Of a stretch of 64,000 nt of DNA, positions 17,318 through 25,597 are shown one piece after another. A program made the position numbers and the translations under genes. The notes beneath the pieces were generated by a model that was given only the letters and a program-made list of their open reading frames with translations, searched no databases and was not told the origin of the DNA. The stretch is from Natrialba chahannaoensis JCM 10990 (GTDB lineage: Archaea; Halobacteriota; Halobacteria; Halobacteriales; Natrialbaceae): positions 40,416 through 104,415 of the forward strand of contig NZ_AOIN01000056.1 in the NCBI RefSeq assembly GCF_000337135.1, read 5' to 3'. How positions within the stretch are numbered: position 1 is the first letter of the stretch; every line of letters starts with the position of its first letter.

Positions 17318-19042
17318 ATGAACAAGGAACTGTTCGGTGTATTCGGCGATAGTGAGGCGTTCGAGCGGTTTCGATCACCAGACGAGTTCGACGAGTACCT
17401 CCGTGGACCGTCGCTCACCGTCGGCATCAGAGACCCCGGTCTCGAGTACGACGGCTGGAGCGCGACGCACGCCGACGAGATCGGCTGTTGCGTGATCTGG
17501 GGCGAGGCGTACGTGCCCGGCGACGAGCAAAACACCGCGCGCTGGCTCCTCGAGCGCTACGACGCCGAGGGGCTCGACGCACTCCACTCGCTCAACGGCT
17601 CGTATCTCGCCGTTCTCGACATCCGGGGTGAGGAACCGTTCGTCGCAGCAGACCCCGTTCGGTCACGCGAGTGTTTCTATACTGCAGCCCACGATGCTTA
17701 TGGAGACTGTGGTGGCTGGGTGTTCGGTACCGACGCGGCTGCCGTCTGCCGGACCGTTTCAGACCCAACCGCCGACACTGATGGGATACTCGAGTTCCTC
17801 CATACGGGGCTCTCACTCGGCGAAAAGACCTGGGTGGACGACGTGTCACGACTCCCGCTCGATAGCCGGCTCACACCCGATGGTGTCGACGCGCTGTCGC
17901 GGTTCGTCTATCGACCGGCGGAACGCGACGAGTTCGACTACGTCGACGAACTTGCCTCGCGACTCGATCGGGCGATACGTCGCCGGTCGTCGAATCCCGG
18001 ACCGAAGGGACTCCTCCTCTCTGCGGGCTACGACTCGCGGATCGTTCTCTCGCAGGTCGACGGAATCGATCACTGTTACACCGTCGGCTCCCCAACCGCA
18101 CAGGAGGTCCAGGGTGCGAAACAGGTTGCAACCCAGTACGACGCGACCCACACCGCGTTCACACCGGACGATCGGTATCTGTACGCCGACGAGTCCAAAG
18201 TGCAGTACACAAACGGGATCAAGGAGTCCTTGCACATCCATCACGCCGGCTACACTGACGAACTCGACGGCGAGGTCGAAACGATGTATCACGGCCTCCT
18301 CTGTGACACCTTCTTCCGCGGGCACTTCACCGCCCAGGACGGCGTCGACGTCCTCGGCGCGCGCGTCCCATTCAACCGCCTCGACCCGGACCCCGACCCC
18401 GTCGAGTCGCTTCTCGGCAAGTACGGCTACAGACGCGACGCCAGTATCGGCCTCGCCGATCGAATCGACGTCGACCACGACCCCGAAACATTCGTCAGGG
18501 AGGCTATCGCCGCCGAGTTCGCCACAAACCGCTCACGCGCGAACTCGGTCCAGAACGCACTCACCTGCTGTGGCATCGCAAACCAACCCTCCGTCCCGTT
18601 CCACAACCACCTCGCCGACCAGTTTTTGACTCCGTTTCTCGCGACGGATATCGAGCTACTCGAGTGGCACCTGCGGACGCCACCGGAGCATCGCACGACG
18701 GAGACGTTTCTGCGGGCGTGTCAGCGACTCGACGGCAATATCCTTCGCCACCGACCGCCGGATCGACCACACGGGGCAATGCTCCTGAACGAAGTCGAGG
18801 GATTTGTGCGGCGCAAAACGCCGTTGCTCACGTCGTTCGAGCCCCCGTGGCCAGACCGCCGGGAGCTGTTCGACCGCTACGAACTGGACCAGCGACTTCT
18901 CGAGTCGACGCCGCACCTGCATCCGTTGCCGCCACGGCACAAGCTGCGGGTGAACGATCTGCAGACGTGGCTCGACTCCTGGAGCGCGGGAAGTGACGAG
19001 TTACTGGCATGGTTGCAGCAACCACCACGGATTATGTCCTAG
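17318..19042 (+). CDS. Asparagine-synthetase-like amidotransferase lacking the N-terminal catalytic Cys
   Basis: 574 residues with an Ntn-like N-terminal half and an AsnB-type adenylating half. The pyrophosphatase loop is LLLSAGYDSRIVLS (235-240 SAGYDS, in place of the usual SGGxDS). VGSPTAQEVQGAKQVA and the downstream YHGLLCDTFFRG region are typical of asparagine-synthase-like proteins in O-antigen and exopolysaccharide clusters. The start is MNKELFG rather than MCG, so the glutaminase nucleophile Cys2 is absent. Ammonia or another amine must come from elsewhere. The WbpS-type members of this family are thought to amidate uronic acids, and that is the favoured hypothesis given the nucleotide-sugar dehydrogenase in this locus. 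It is cytosolic. Confidence 0.8.
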   Translation: MNKELFGVFGDSEAFERFRSPDEFDEYLRGPSLTVGIRDPGLEYDGWSATHADEIGCCVIWGEAYVPGDEQNTARWLLERYDAEGLDALHSLNGSYLAVLDIRGEEPFVAADPVRSRECFYTAAHDAYGDCGGWVFGTDAAAVCRTVSDPTADTDGILEFLHTGLSLGEKTWVDDVSRLPLDSRLTPDGVDALSRFVYRPAERDEFDYVDELASRLDRAIRRRSSNPGPKGLLLSAGYDSRIVLSQVDGIDHCYTVGSPTAQEVQGAKQVATQYDATHTAFTPDDRYLYADESKVQYTNGIKESLHIHHAGYTDELDGEVETMYHGLLCDTFFRGHFTAQDGVDVLGARVPFNRLDPDPDPVESLLGKYGYRRDASIGLADRIDVDHDPETFVREAIAAEFATNRSRANSVQNALTCCGIANQPSVPFHNHLADQFLTPFLATDIELLEWHLRTPPEHRTTETFLRACQRLDGNILRHRPPDRPHGAMLLNEVEGFVRRKTPLLTSFEPPWPDRRELFDRYELDQRLLESTPHLHPLPPRHKLRVNDLQTWLDSWSAGSDELLAWLQQPPRIMS

Positions 19043-19150
19043 TATAGCACTGTCTCCAAGCACATTCTCTGGCGTATACTGTGGCTAATTGTTCCGGACC
19101 GGCCGCTAACGACCAGATAGACCGTTTATCGTATTTGAATCGTGAAAATA

Positions 19151-19160
19151 CTTATATATC
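19151..19160 (+). promoter_or_regulatory. TATA box of a leaderless DUF7344-type gene
   Basis: CTTATATATC is centred 26 nt before the ATG at 19181, so transcription and translation should start at the same base. This supports 19181 over the in-frame GTG at 19142. Confidence 0.65.
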
Positions 19161-19180
19161 ACGGCGAGTTAGGCTGGAAT

Positions 19181-19816
19181 ATGCGTCTGACGCCGTCTTG
19201 GATTCGCTCTTCGTCAGCCGATACCTCAGAAGAGCAATCAGTAGATGGCGACGCCTCACTCGACGTCCCGATCTACCATTCGACTGGTGGAATACAGTCG
19301 TCAAGAGAGCCTGAACGGGGAGACACTGCCATATTCAACCACCGACCTGCCGACGCATTTATCCCTGATTCGGACGCGACATTGTGCGCGGTACTCGATG
19401 ACCTGTCGACACCCGTGACTGTCGACGAACTGGTCGATGCACTGATTTCGAGAGCAGACCTACCCGACCCCTCAGTCGGTGCAACGTCGTCAATTTCTCC
19501 ACCTGTAACCGACGACACCACAGTGCCTGTCGAGACGTGGGCCACGATTCACGAACAACTCCATCAGGACCGACTTCCCCGCCTCGACGAAGAAGGGGTA
19601 CTCGAGTTCGAACCAACGTGTGGCACTGTCGACCGTGTTGGACCGGGTCCAGTGGGCCAGCGGCTCCGCTCTCCTGCGGTTGTTGGGGTGGTTTCGATCG
19701 TCCTCCTCTTCGTGCTGGCCGTGCTAGTGACGGCGTCGATGTATACGGCAGTAACAGTGACAGTTGCGGCGACGACGTTTGCAGTCTGGTTTCTTCCGGC
19801 CTACGGAGTCGTATAA
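19181..19816 (+). CDS. DUF7344-like winged-helix membrane protein
   Basis: 211 residues from the leaderless ATG at 19181. After a variable acidic N-terminus, residues about 65-155 resemble the haloarchaeal DUF7344 domain. TLCAVLDDLSTPVTVDELVD and TIHEQLHQDRLPRLDEEGVL match the winged-helix core seen in the neighbouring protein at 19845-20501 (HLSKLDEAGVIDY). Two hydrophobic segments close the protein (VVGVVSIVLLFVLAVLVTA and VTVTVAATTFAVWFL). It may be a membrane-tethered transcription factor. DUF7344 proteins often lie beside polysaccharide genes. It is convergent with the second DUF7344 gene. Confidence 0.65.
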   Translation: MRLTPSWIRSSSADTSEEQSVDGDASLDVPIYHSTGGIQSSREPERGDTAIFNHRPADAFIPDSDATLCAVLDDLSTPVTVDELVDALISRADLPDPSVGATSSISPPVTDDTTVPVETWATIHEQLHQDRLPRLDEEGVLEFEPTCGTVDRVGPGPVGQRLRSPAVVGVVSIVLLFVLAVLVTASMYTAVTVTVAATTFAVWFLPAYGVV

Positions 19817-19844
19817 GTCCGTCTTCGGGGAGTGGTGAGTCGGA

Positions 19845-20501
19845 TCAATTGATGAACCGGCTGGCAGTGACCAGCGTGAACAGGAATAAGATTAGCGCAC
19901 TGAGTCCGATTCCAGAGAGAATCGAGAGCACCGGCAACTCGAAGACAGCCCCCAGCAGTGCGACGTAACAGACTGCGGTCGCACCGATGTAGTAGTCGTC
20001 GCCGATCGAGAGTGCAGAGTTGGTCTCGTCTGTGGCGTTGTCCGCATTTGTGTCTGCGTTTCCGGTCGCGTTCGTGTGTCTGTTCTGTTCAGTGACCTGT
20101 AGGTACTGGTCGACCTCGTCTGCGAGTGGCTTGCGCTCGACGATGCCACGGTTTTGTTGGTAGTCAATGACGCCGGCTTCATCGAGCTTCGAGAGGTGTG
20201 ACTGGTACAGCGGGATGTAGACGCGTTGGCGCTGCGTTGAGGTCAGTTCAGCGACGGTGGTATCGTGTTCCCAGGCTGCGACCTGCTCTGCGACATCACG
20301 CATGCGGACGGGTTCGTTGGTTCCCCGGAGATAGCGGAGTACAAGACGCCTGCGCTCGTTTTGCAGCAGGTGGAATATTTCGTCTTCGCTGAACGTCTTC
20401 TCGTTCCCTTCGGTTTCTTCGGTGTTCTCACTCTCCGCAACATCGTCTGCGGACTCTTCCTCCGCAACCTGTGAATTTGACCTGATATGTTTCGCTTTCA
20501 T
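19845..20501 (-). CDS. DUF7344 domain winged-helix regulator with C-terminal membrane helices
   Basis: 218 residues. An acidic N-terminus is followed by the DUF7344 core (about 40-128): EIFHLLQNERRRLVLRYL, TSTQRQRVYIPLYQSHLSKL and DEAGVIDYQQNRGIVE. This is a winged-helix fold typical of haloarchaeal regulators. After a Thr/Asn/Asp linker come two membrane helices (IGATAVCYVALLGAVFELPV and ILSGIGLSALILFLFTLVTA). DNA binding while anchored in the membrane is plausible. A minus-strand TATA-like CTTTATTA about 30 nt before the ATG suggests a leaderless message. The DUF1616 gene is divergent upstream, a common association. Confidence 0.8.
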   Translation of the reverse strand: MKAKHIRSNSQVAEEESADDVAESENTEETEGNEKTFSEDEIFHLLQNERRRLVLRYLRGTNEPVRMRDVAEQVAAWEHDTTVAELTSTQRQRVYIPLYQSHLSKLDEAGVIDYQQNRGIVERKPLADEVDQYLQVTEQNRHTNATGNADTNADNATDETNSALSIGDDYYIGATAVCYVALLGAVFELPVLSILSGIGLSALILFLFTLVTASRFIN

Positions 20502-20886
20502 CGAGCCAGTCTTCCCTAATGAGGAGTGGGTAATAAAGTGTAGAAACCGGCCAGTTCAATTGATCCGGTTTCACATCGTTTCACCATCCGGCCTGGAGTT
20601 TCACGACATTTTATAGTAGCCCAGTAGCGCCCAATAACCCCGATATCAAAACATTCAGCATACCCATATGGGTTTTATTACACAGTAGTTCGAGTCGATA
20701 ATTCCAGAAATTAAACCCGAATTTTCGATAGTTCTACTGAATAGGAGTATCACTCGTGAGCGATCAATCCCTCCCCGATAGCAGTGTCGGAGTTGTGATG
20801 AATTTGGTGATTCGAGGGGGTGTTAACCCCCACTGATTCCGGCTTACCAGGGTGATAATAAACCCGTCTGAGACCAACGGTCTGGT
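20502..20886. promoter_or_regulatory. Divergent promoter region between DUF7344 and DUF1616 genes
   Basis: 385 nt, AT-richer than its surroundings. GATAATAAAC (20854-20863) is a well-placed TATA for the leaderless DUF1616 gene. CTTTATTA near 20530-20537 (minus) serves the regulator gene. A GGGGG-TGTTAA-CCCCC inverted repeat (20816-20831) lies about 22 nt upstream of the plus-strand TATA, where an activator or repressor could bind. CCCATATGGG near 20666 is a further 10-bp palindrome. Confidence 0.5.
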
Positions 20887-21870
20887 ATGAGCGACACCGA
20901 TTGGTGGTTTCTCGATCTAGCAGTCGTTATTGCAATGACGGGGGCGCTCTCGATCGGCCTCTTCACCGCGATTTCGGGACCTGTCCGCATCGTACTCGCC
21001 CTGCCGCTCGTCTTGTTTCTGCCGGGGTATGCACTGGTCTCTGCCCTGTTTCCGGATGAAGCGGATGAGACGTACCAGGACTTCGATGAGGAGAAAACTG
21101 GCCTCGGTAATCCCCTGCTGTTGACCCGGGGACTAGAGCCAATCGAGCGCGGAATCCTGTCAGTCGTTTTTAGCGTCGCCATCGTTCCGGCGATCACCCT
21201 TTTCGCGAGCGTAACCCCCAGGGGTGTGACGCTTGATCCGGTGCTCCTCGGGGTTGCCCTGACGACGATCATCCTGTCACTGCTCGGGATTGTTGCTCGG
21301 TATCGATGCCCGTCCGATCGGCGGTTCGCTCCGACCCAGACCGAACTGTCAGTATTTTTCCCCCGATTCCGTCCGAACTCCTACTCCGAGACGAATCCGC
21401 GACCGTACAACATCGCCATCGTCCTCGCGCTTGGTGTCCTTCTGCTGAGTGCTGGATTCGCCGTCGCCAATCCACCACAGCACGAGGGATACACCGAGTT
21501 CGCAGTCGAGACGACCGAAGTCGACGGTGACATCGAAACGATGTACGATGCAGAGTACACTGCCGGCGAAGCGACATCGCTCTCCGTCTCGATCACAAAC
21601 CAGGAACACAGCGAACAGACGTATACGACCGTCGCGATGCTCGAACGCGTCGACGACTCGGGTGAGCCCACCGGTGAGACGGACCAACTCGCCAGTACGA
21701 CCACCACGATCGCTGACGGCGACACAACAGCGCAGACACTCGAGTTCACCCCGTCGATGCAGGGAAACGATTTGCAGGTGACGCTGTTGCTCTATCAGGG
21801 TGATGCGCCGGCAGAGCCGGATACGGAGTCAGCGTATCGGGTGATCGAGTTGCCGGTTGTCGTCGAGTGA
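20887..21870 (+). CDS. DUF1616 domain membrane protein
   Basis: 327 residues. Four hydrophobic segments occupy the N-terminal part: LAVVIAMTGALSIGLFTAIS, IVLALPLVLFLPGYALVSAL, ILSVVFSVAIVPAITLFASV and VLLGVALTTIILSLLGIVA. A fifth near residue 180 (IAIVLALGVLLLSAGFAVA) is followed by an external beta-rich domain of about 130 residues. LPGYALVSALFPDE is the recognisable DUF1616 signature. The role is unknown. The family recurs in haloarchaeal polysaccharide and N-glycosylation loci, so an accessory role in assembly or surface attachment is reasonable. Confidence 0.83.
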   Translation: MSDTDWWFLDLAVVIAMTGALSIGLFTAISGPVRIVLALPLVLFLPGYALVSALFPDEADETYQDFDEEKTGLGNPLLLTRGLEPIERGILSVVFSVAIVPAITLFASVTPRGVTLDPVLLGVALTTIILSLLGIVARYRCPSDRRFAPTQTELSVFFPRFRPNSYSETNPRPYNIAIVLALGVLLLSAGFAVANPPQHEGYTEFAVETTEVDGDIETMYDAEYTAGEATSLSVSITNQEHSEQTYTTVAMLERVDDSGEPTGETDQLASTTTTIADGDTTAQTLEFTPSMQGNDLQVTLLLYQGDAPAEPDTESAYRVIELPVVVE

Positions 21871-21943
21871 GTGGGACGGTTGCATATGGTACTGCTGTAG
21901 AGAGACAGACAGTATTTTTACGACCCGTCAGTTCTGTGAACAT

Positions 21944-22249
21944 GTGATTTACGACCTCGTCGGATTCGCCCTCCAGTTCGCAGTGCTGGTCTTTGCAGCG
22001 TACCTCGGCACGATGCTCGCGCTCAGTCAGTTCCACCGACAGACGACTGGGAAACCGGGCGAGACGTTGCCCATCAGCCACCGGCTGACACCGCGTTTTA
22101 TGCGGCCGAACCACGAGCAGTATCTCACCCCAACAGACGATCAGAACGCGGCTGCATCGGCTGCTGGGTCGACTCCCAGCGAGGAGTCGACCGAAGACGA
22201 TTCCAACCATGACGCGACCGCCGATACGGCGGACGACACTGATCGGTAA
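21944..22249 (+). CDS. Small single-helix membrane protein, acidic C-terminus
   Basis: 101 residues from the GTG at 21944. A TATA-like AGTATTTTTA lies about 25-35 nt upstream, so the transcript is probably leaderless. One membrane helix (residues about 3-24; YDLVGFALQFAVLVFAAYLG) is followed by a short basic/polar stretch with HRQTTGKPGE and a cytosolic Asp/Glu/Thr/Ser tail. No family is recognised. It follows the DUF1616 gene by 73 nt on the same strand and may function with it. A longer in-frame start at 21857 would overlap the preceding gene and precede the TATA element, so it is disfavoured. Confidence 0.6.
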   Translation: MIYDLVGFALQFAVLVFAAYLGTMLALSQFHRQTTGKPGETLPISHRLTPRFMRPNHEQYLTPTDDQNAAASAAGSTPSEESTEDDSNHDATADTADDTDR

Positions 22250-22637
22250 CGCAACCAATCGCGGCTCCTCTCCTCTCACCCTGGGACAGCACGCTGGCTA
22301 TCGAGTATGTCACCGTACTCGAGCCGAGTACAGCCGTTCAGTCACCACGCAGTTCTTTGCGAGACGTTCCGAGAAAATCCAGACGACGAGAACAGCACAC
22401 TGTCTGTGCAAGAGAGCAGTATCGACGTGCTGACTTGTGGCGTGACGAACCGTGGGTACTCGAGTATCCGACGACAGTGATGGGCCTCAGCGTCGGAACG
22501 CGGCGAGGCCGGTGAGAAAACGTTCACCGTTCGCCAGCGCCCGCCAGCAGTGGTCAGCGGTGGTCAGCGGGGACAGAGAGCGAAGAGCAGTCGAAGCGCG
22601 AAGTGAATAATCGCCAGCGAGGAGCAGCCTGAAAGCC
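22250..22637. other. Intergenic region between convergent genes, no supported gene
   Basis: 388 nt at the convergence of the DUF1616-side genes and the minus-strand glycosyl operon. A short duplication (GTGGTCAGCGGTGGTCAGCGG near 22553) is present. No ORF with protein character, RNA gene or clear terminator is recognised. Confidence 0.35.
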
Positions 22638-24617
22638 CTACGTCGCCGGCGACGGCGTACACATCGTTACCTCACCGTTCGTGTACACAGTCGCGTGGTG
22701 TGGCTGACAGAGCCGGTCCTGGGAGACCTGCTCGATTCGTCCCTCGCCGTTCTCGTCGTTGAAGTACGTCGCGTCGGTCGACTGTTCCGCCCGGTAGACG
22801 ACGTACTCGTGGTCTGCAACGCCGTCATCGGGCACTGTTGCTGTTGTTGTCGACGGATAGGCCCCCGTTCGACTGATCACCGTCTGATAGGGGTGGTCCG
22901 TGTGTAACTGCTGATCTGGTCGAATGTCCTGGCCGTCGGGGCCACCAGTGAGGTCACCGATACTCGAGACGGCTGCGAGCTCGGCCTCGTTGTAGGCGAG
23001 TTGTTCGTGCTGGTCGGAGAACACCGGATTCTCGGCGTTGCTCTCGACAGCGAAGAGCATCGCGCCCGGGTAGATGAGCGCGAACAACAGCAAGACTGAG
23101 ACGACGACTCGTGGCGAGAGGCCGCGAACGAGCGTTCGGAGGCCGATCGCGCCAAGGATCGCCATCGGCGCGTAGAGGAACGCGAACCAGCGCGTCGGGA
23201 TGAAGTTCCGGATGCCGAACATCGGCAGGACGAGGACGAATACCAGCATGATCGCGGCGGCGAGCAAGAGAGTGAATACCGACTGCTCGGCGCGCCGGCG
23301 GTGGACGACGTAGAGACAGCCGGCGAACGTCGCGCCGAGCAGGAACAGGAAGCCGAGTGCATCGATGTAGGGGACTGCCTGTTCGAGCAATGTCGGGGCG
23401 GCCCCGGCACCTGCCTCCGCTGCCTCGTCGCCGGTGCTCCCGCTCGCGATGTTGAGGAAGCCGGCGCTCTCCTCTAAGGTCTGCGTGAAGAAGCTGAGGA
23501 CGGTCGCGAGGAACGACTGCTCGCGGTAGGGCGTCAGCGACCAGACGAAGATGGTCAGCCCGAAGTTGAAGACGACGAGCCCGATGAGATTGACCGGCTT
23601 CTTCGCACGGAAGACGCTCGTATCGAGGCGCGTGAGCCCGAAGGGGCCGACAACGAAGACCACCTGTGCGACGAATGCAGCGAGCAGGAGGACGAGCGTG
23701 ATGAACGTCGACACCTGGTGTGTGAGGATGACCGCGACGCTCAGCAGAATCAACAGCGAGAAGTCACGCATCGTGTACTCGATGCGCATCACGCGGATGA
23801 GCGCATACAGGATGGCGAGGAAGAACACCAGCCCGAGGCTCGTGGGGATGAGGTGCAGCCCCCACATCGAGACGTGACTGGCGAGTGCGAACAGCGCCGT
23901 CGCCAGCACGGCCCAGCGCTCGGAGATGAGCAGGTTCGTCGTCGCGTAGACGAGCAGGACCGACAGCGGCATCAGAACACCAACGGAGAGATACAGTCCG
24001 AGCCGCAGCGGCACGTCAAGCAGGAGCGACGATGCGACGACGAGCAGGTGGTAGAACGGCGAGGCGTAGTGTTTGTCGTGTGAAATCGCGCTCAGGGACT
24101 CCTCGGCGTAGATCGCCTCGACGAACTCCATGTGCGTCCAGACGTCGATCCCGATGTAGCCCGGCGTCGCGTACAGTGCAGTAAACCGGAAGACGAGCGC
24201 GAAGAGCACGATCTGGAGCAACAACAGTCGCCGATTGAACTCTTCCTCGCTGGTGAAGAGAATCTGAGCGACGACGAGCGTCGCCAAGACGCTCGCCACC
24301 GCGAAGAATACGGGCGTACGCGCCCCCTGCAAGACCGTCAAGACAACCAGCGCACCGAGTCCAGCGAGGACGACACTCGGGAGCGTCATCGCGACGGGAC
24401 GGGGCAGACGCGGCAGCGCTGTTGTCGTATCCCGCTGATACAGCGCGAGAAGGTAGAGTGCACACGCCGTCCCGAGAACGAACGGAACCGTATTGAGATA
24501 AATCTGCGAGGCGACCAACCGAAGCGGCAAGAGTGTGAGTGCCAGCAAAAGGCCGATAATCGCCGCGACGGTGTCGAGTCGGAACGGGCGAAGTTGCGAT
24601 ATCTTGTTATACACCAC
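22638..24617 (-). CDS. Large polytopic membrane protein, possibly GT-C-type glycosyltransferase
   Basis: 659 residues from the GTG at 24617, which is preceded at proper spacing by GAGGTG and overlaps the stop of the glycosyltransferase gene upstream. A longer in-frame start exists at 24668. About 12-13 hydrophobic segments fill residues 15-510, followed by an external domain of about 150 residues rich in Asp, Thr and Tyr. The first large external loop contains GYIGIDVWTHMEF and HDKHYASPFYH, with acidic/His residues in the place where GT-C enzymes carry their DxD or ExD motif. A polyprenyl-phosphate-sugar-dependent transferase is therefore plausible, though a polymerase role cannot be excluded. 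It is the last gene of the 28.2-22.6 kb operon. Confidence 0.72.
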   Translation of the reverse strand: MVYNKISQLRPFRLDTVAAIIGLLLALTLLPLRLVASQIYLNTVPFVLGTACALYLLALYQRDTTTALPRLPRPVAMTLPSVVLAGLGALVVLTVLQGARTPVFFAVASVLATLVVAQILFTSEEEFNRRLLLLQIVLFALVFRFTALYATPGYIGIDVWTHMEFVEAIYAEESLSAISHDKHYASPFYHLLVVASSLLLDVPLRLGLYLSVGVLMPLSVLLVYATTNLLISERWAVLATALFALASHVSMWGLHLIPTSLGLVFFLAILYALIRVMRIEYTMRDFSLLILLSVAVILTHQVSTFITLVLLLAAFVAQVVFVVGPFGLTRLDTSVFRAKKPVNLIGLVVFNFGLTIFVWSLTPYREQSFLATVLSFFTQTLEESAGFLNIASGSTGDEAAEAGAGAAPTLLEQAVPYIDALGFLFLLGATFAGCLYVVHRRRAEQSVFTLLLAAAIMLVFVLVLPMFGIRNFIPTRWFAFLYAPMAILGAIGLRTLVRGLSPRVVVSVLLLFALIYPGAMLFAVESNAENPVFSDQHEQLAYNEAELAAVSSIGDLTGGPDGQDIRPDQQLHTDHPYQTVISRTGAYPSTTTATVPDDGVADHEYVVYRAEQSTDATYFNDENGEGRIEQVSQDRLCQPHHATVYTNGEVTMCTPSPAT

Positions 24618-25584
24618 TGGAAACACCTCGCTTCGCAGTCTTCGCGCGGGACAGCGCCGTCGGATCAAGCAGGCGCTCGTAGAGATCGACCAGCCGGTCG
24701 CCCATCGAATCGAGGCTCAACCCGTCGATGCGCTCACGCCCCTCCGAGGAGCCGCCGTTATCGAGTGCAACCGTGAGCCCGACCGCCAGTTCATCGTCCT
24801 CGTCGCTGACGAAACAGTTCGGCAGTCCTTCGACCGTTTCGGCGACGAAGCCGACGTCGGTGGAGACGACCGGGAGGTTGCAGGCCGCGGCCTCCTTGAC
24901 CACCATCGGGCCGCTCTCGCGCTCCGAGGTCACGAGCAACACGTCGCTCGCGTTCATGTAGTACGGAATCTCGGCGTGGTCGACGCCGCTGACCGTTCGG
25001 AGTTCGACATCGACACCTGCACGGTCGACGAGACGCTTCGCCCGCGGGAAGTCCTTGACCGCGCGCTCGCGGTCGTAGGGAAAGAGGGCGATGTTGGTGT
25101 CAGGGTCAGTGTCCCAGCCAAGGCGCTCGCGAGCCGCCGTCTGCGGAATCGGACGGAACAGTTCCGTGTCGACGCCGAAGGGGATCAGTTCGTGGTCGAT
25201 CTCGAGTTGGCGCGACATCACCGGGCTCGGAACGACGGTCGCGCTTGCGCGACGTGCGCCGTGCCGGCTGAGCGATCGGAGCCACTCCTGGTCGGCCATG
25301 AGGTCCGTTCCCCACAGCGTCAAGACGACCGGTCGGGTCGGCTGGGCGAGCGCGAAGGGGGCAACGAGCCCGTAGTTTGCGTGGACCAGATCGTACTCGT
25401 CCGAGCGGAGTTCGGCGAGGATTCGCGGGTAAAAGCGTGCGTAGTCGACAGGCGTCCGGCCCGAATCGCCGTGGTGTTCGCCCGGCACGCCGACTACCGT
25501 ACAGTCGACGCCGCGGTTTTCGAGTACCGACACCTGCTGGTCGAAAAACGGTCGTGGCGTGGTCACTACCTGAAGTACCTTCAT
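24607..25584 (-). CDS. GT4 family glycosyltransferase
   Basis: 325 residues from the ATG at 25584 (MKVLQVVTTPRPFFDQQ). An upstream in-frame GTG at 25596 would add only four residues. This is a GT-B fold: the N-terminal domain has the usual VVTTPRPF start and HANYGLVAPFAL, and TLWGTDL and VPSPVMSRQL fall in the domain interface. The C-terminal domain has FPYDRERAVKDF, ASDVLLVTSERESGPMVVKEAAA (donor-binding E-x7-E type motif) and VVSTDVGFVAE. It is soluble and should use a nucleotide sugar with retention of configuration. It lies 13 nt after the DUF354 gene and overlaps the membrane protein gene by 11 nt, so co-translation is likely. Confidence 0.88.
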   Translation of the reverse strand: MKVLQVVTTPRPFFDQQVSVLENRGVDCTVVGVPGEHHGDSGRTPVDYARFYPRILAELRSDEYDLVHANYGLVAPFALAQPTRPVVLTLWGTDLMADQEWLRSLSRHGARRASATVVPSPVMSRQLEIDHELIPFGVDTELFRPIPQTAARERLGWDTDPDTNIALFPYDRERAVKDFPRAKRLVDRAGVDVELRTVSGVDHAEIPYYMNASDVLLVTSERESGPMVVKEAAACNLPVVSTDVGFVAETVEGLPNCFVSDEDDELAVGLTVALDNGGSSEGRERIDGLSLDSMGDRLVDLYERLLDPTALSRAKTAKRGVSSGV

Positions 25585-25597
25585 TGTCACACTCACA

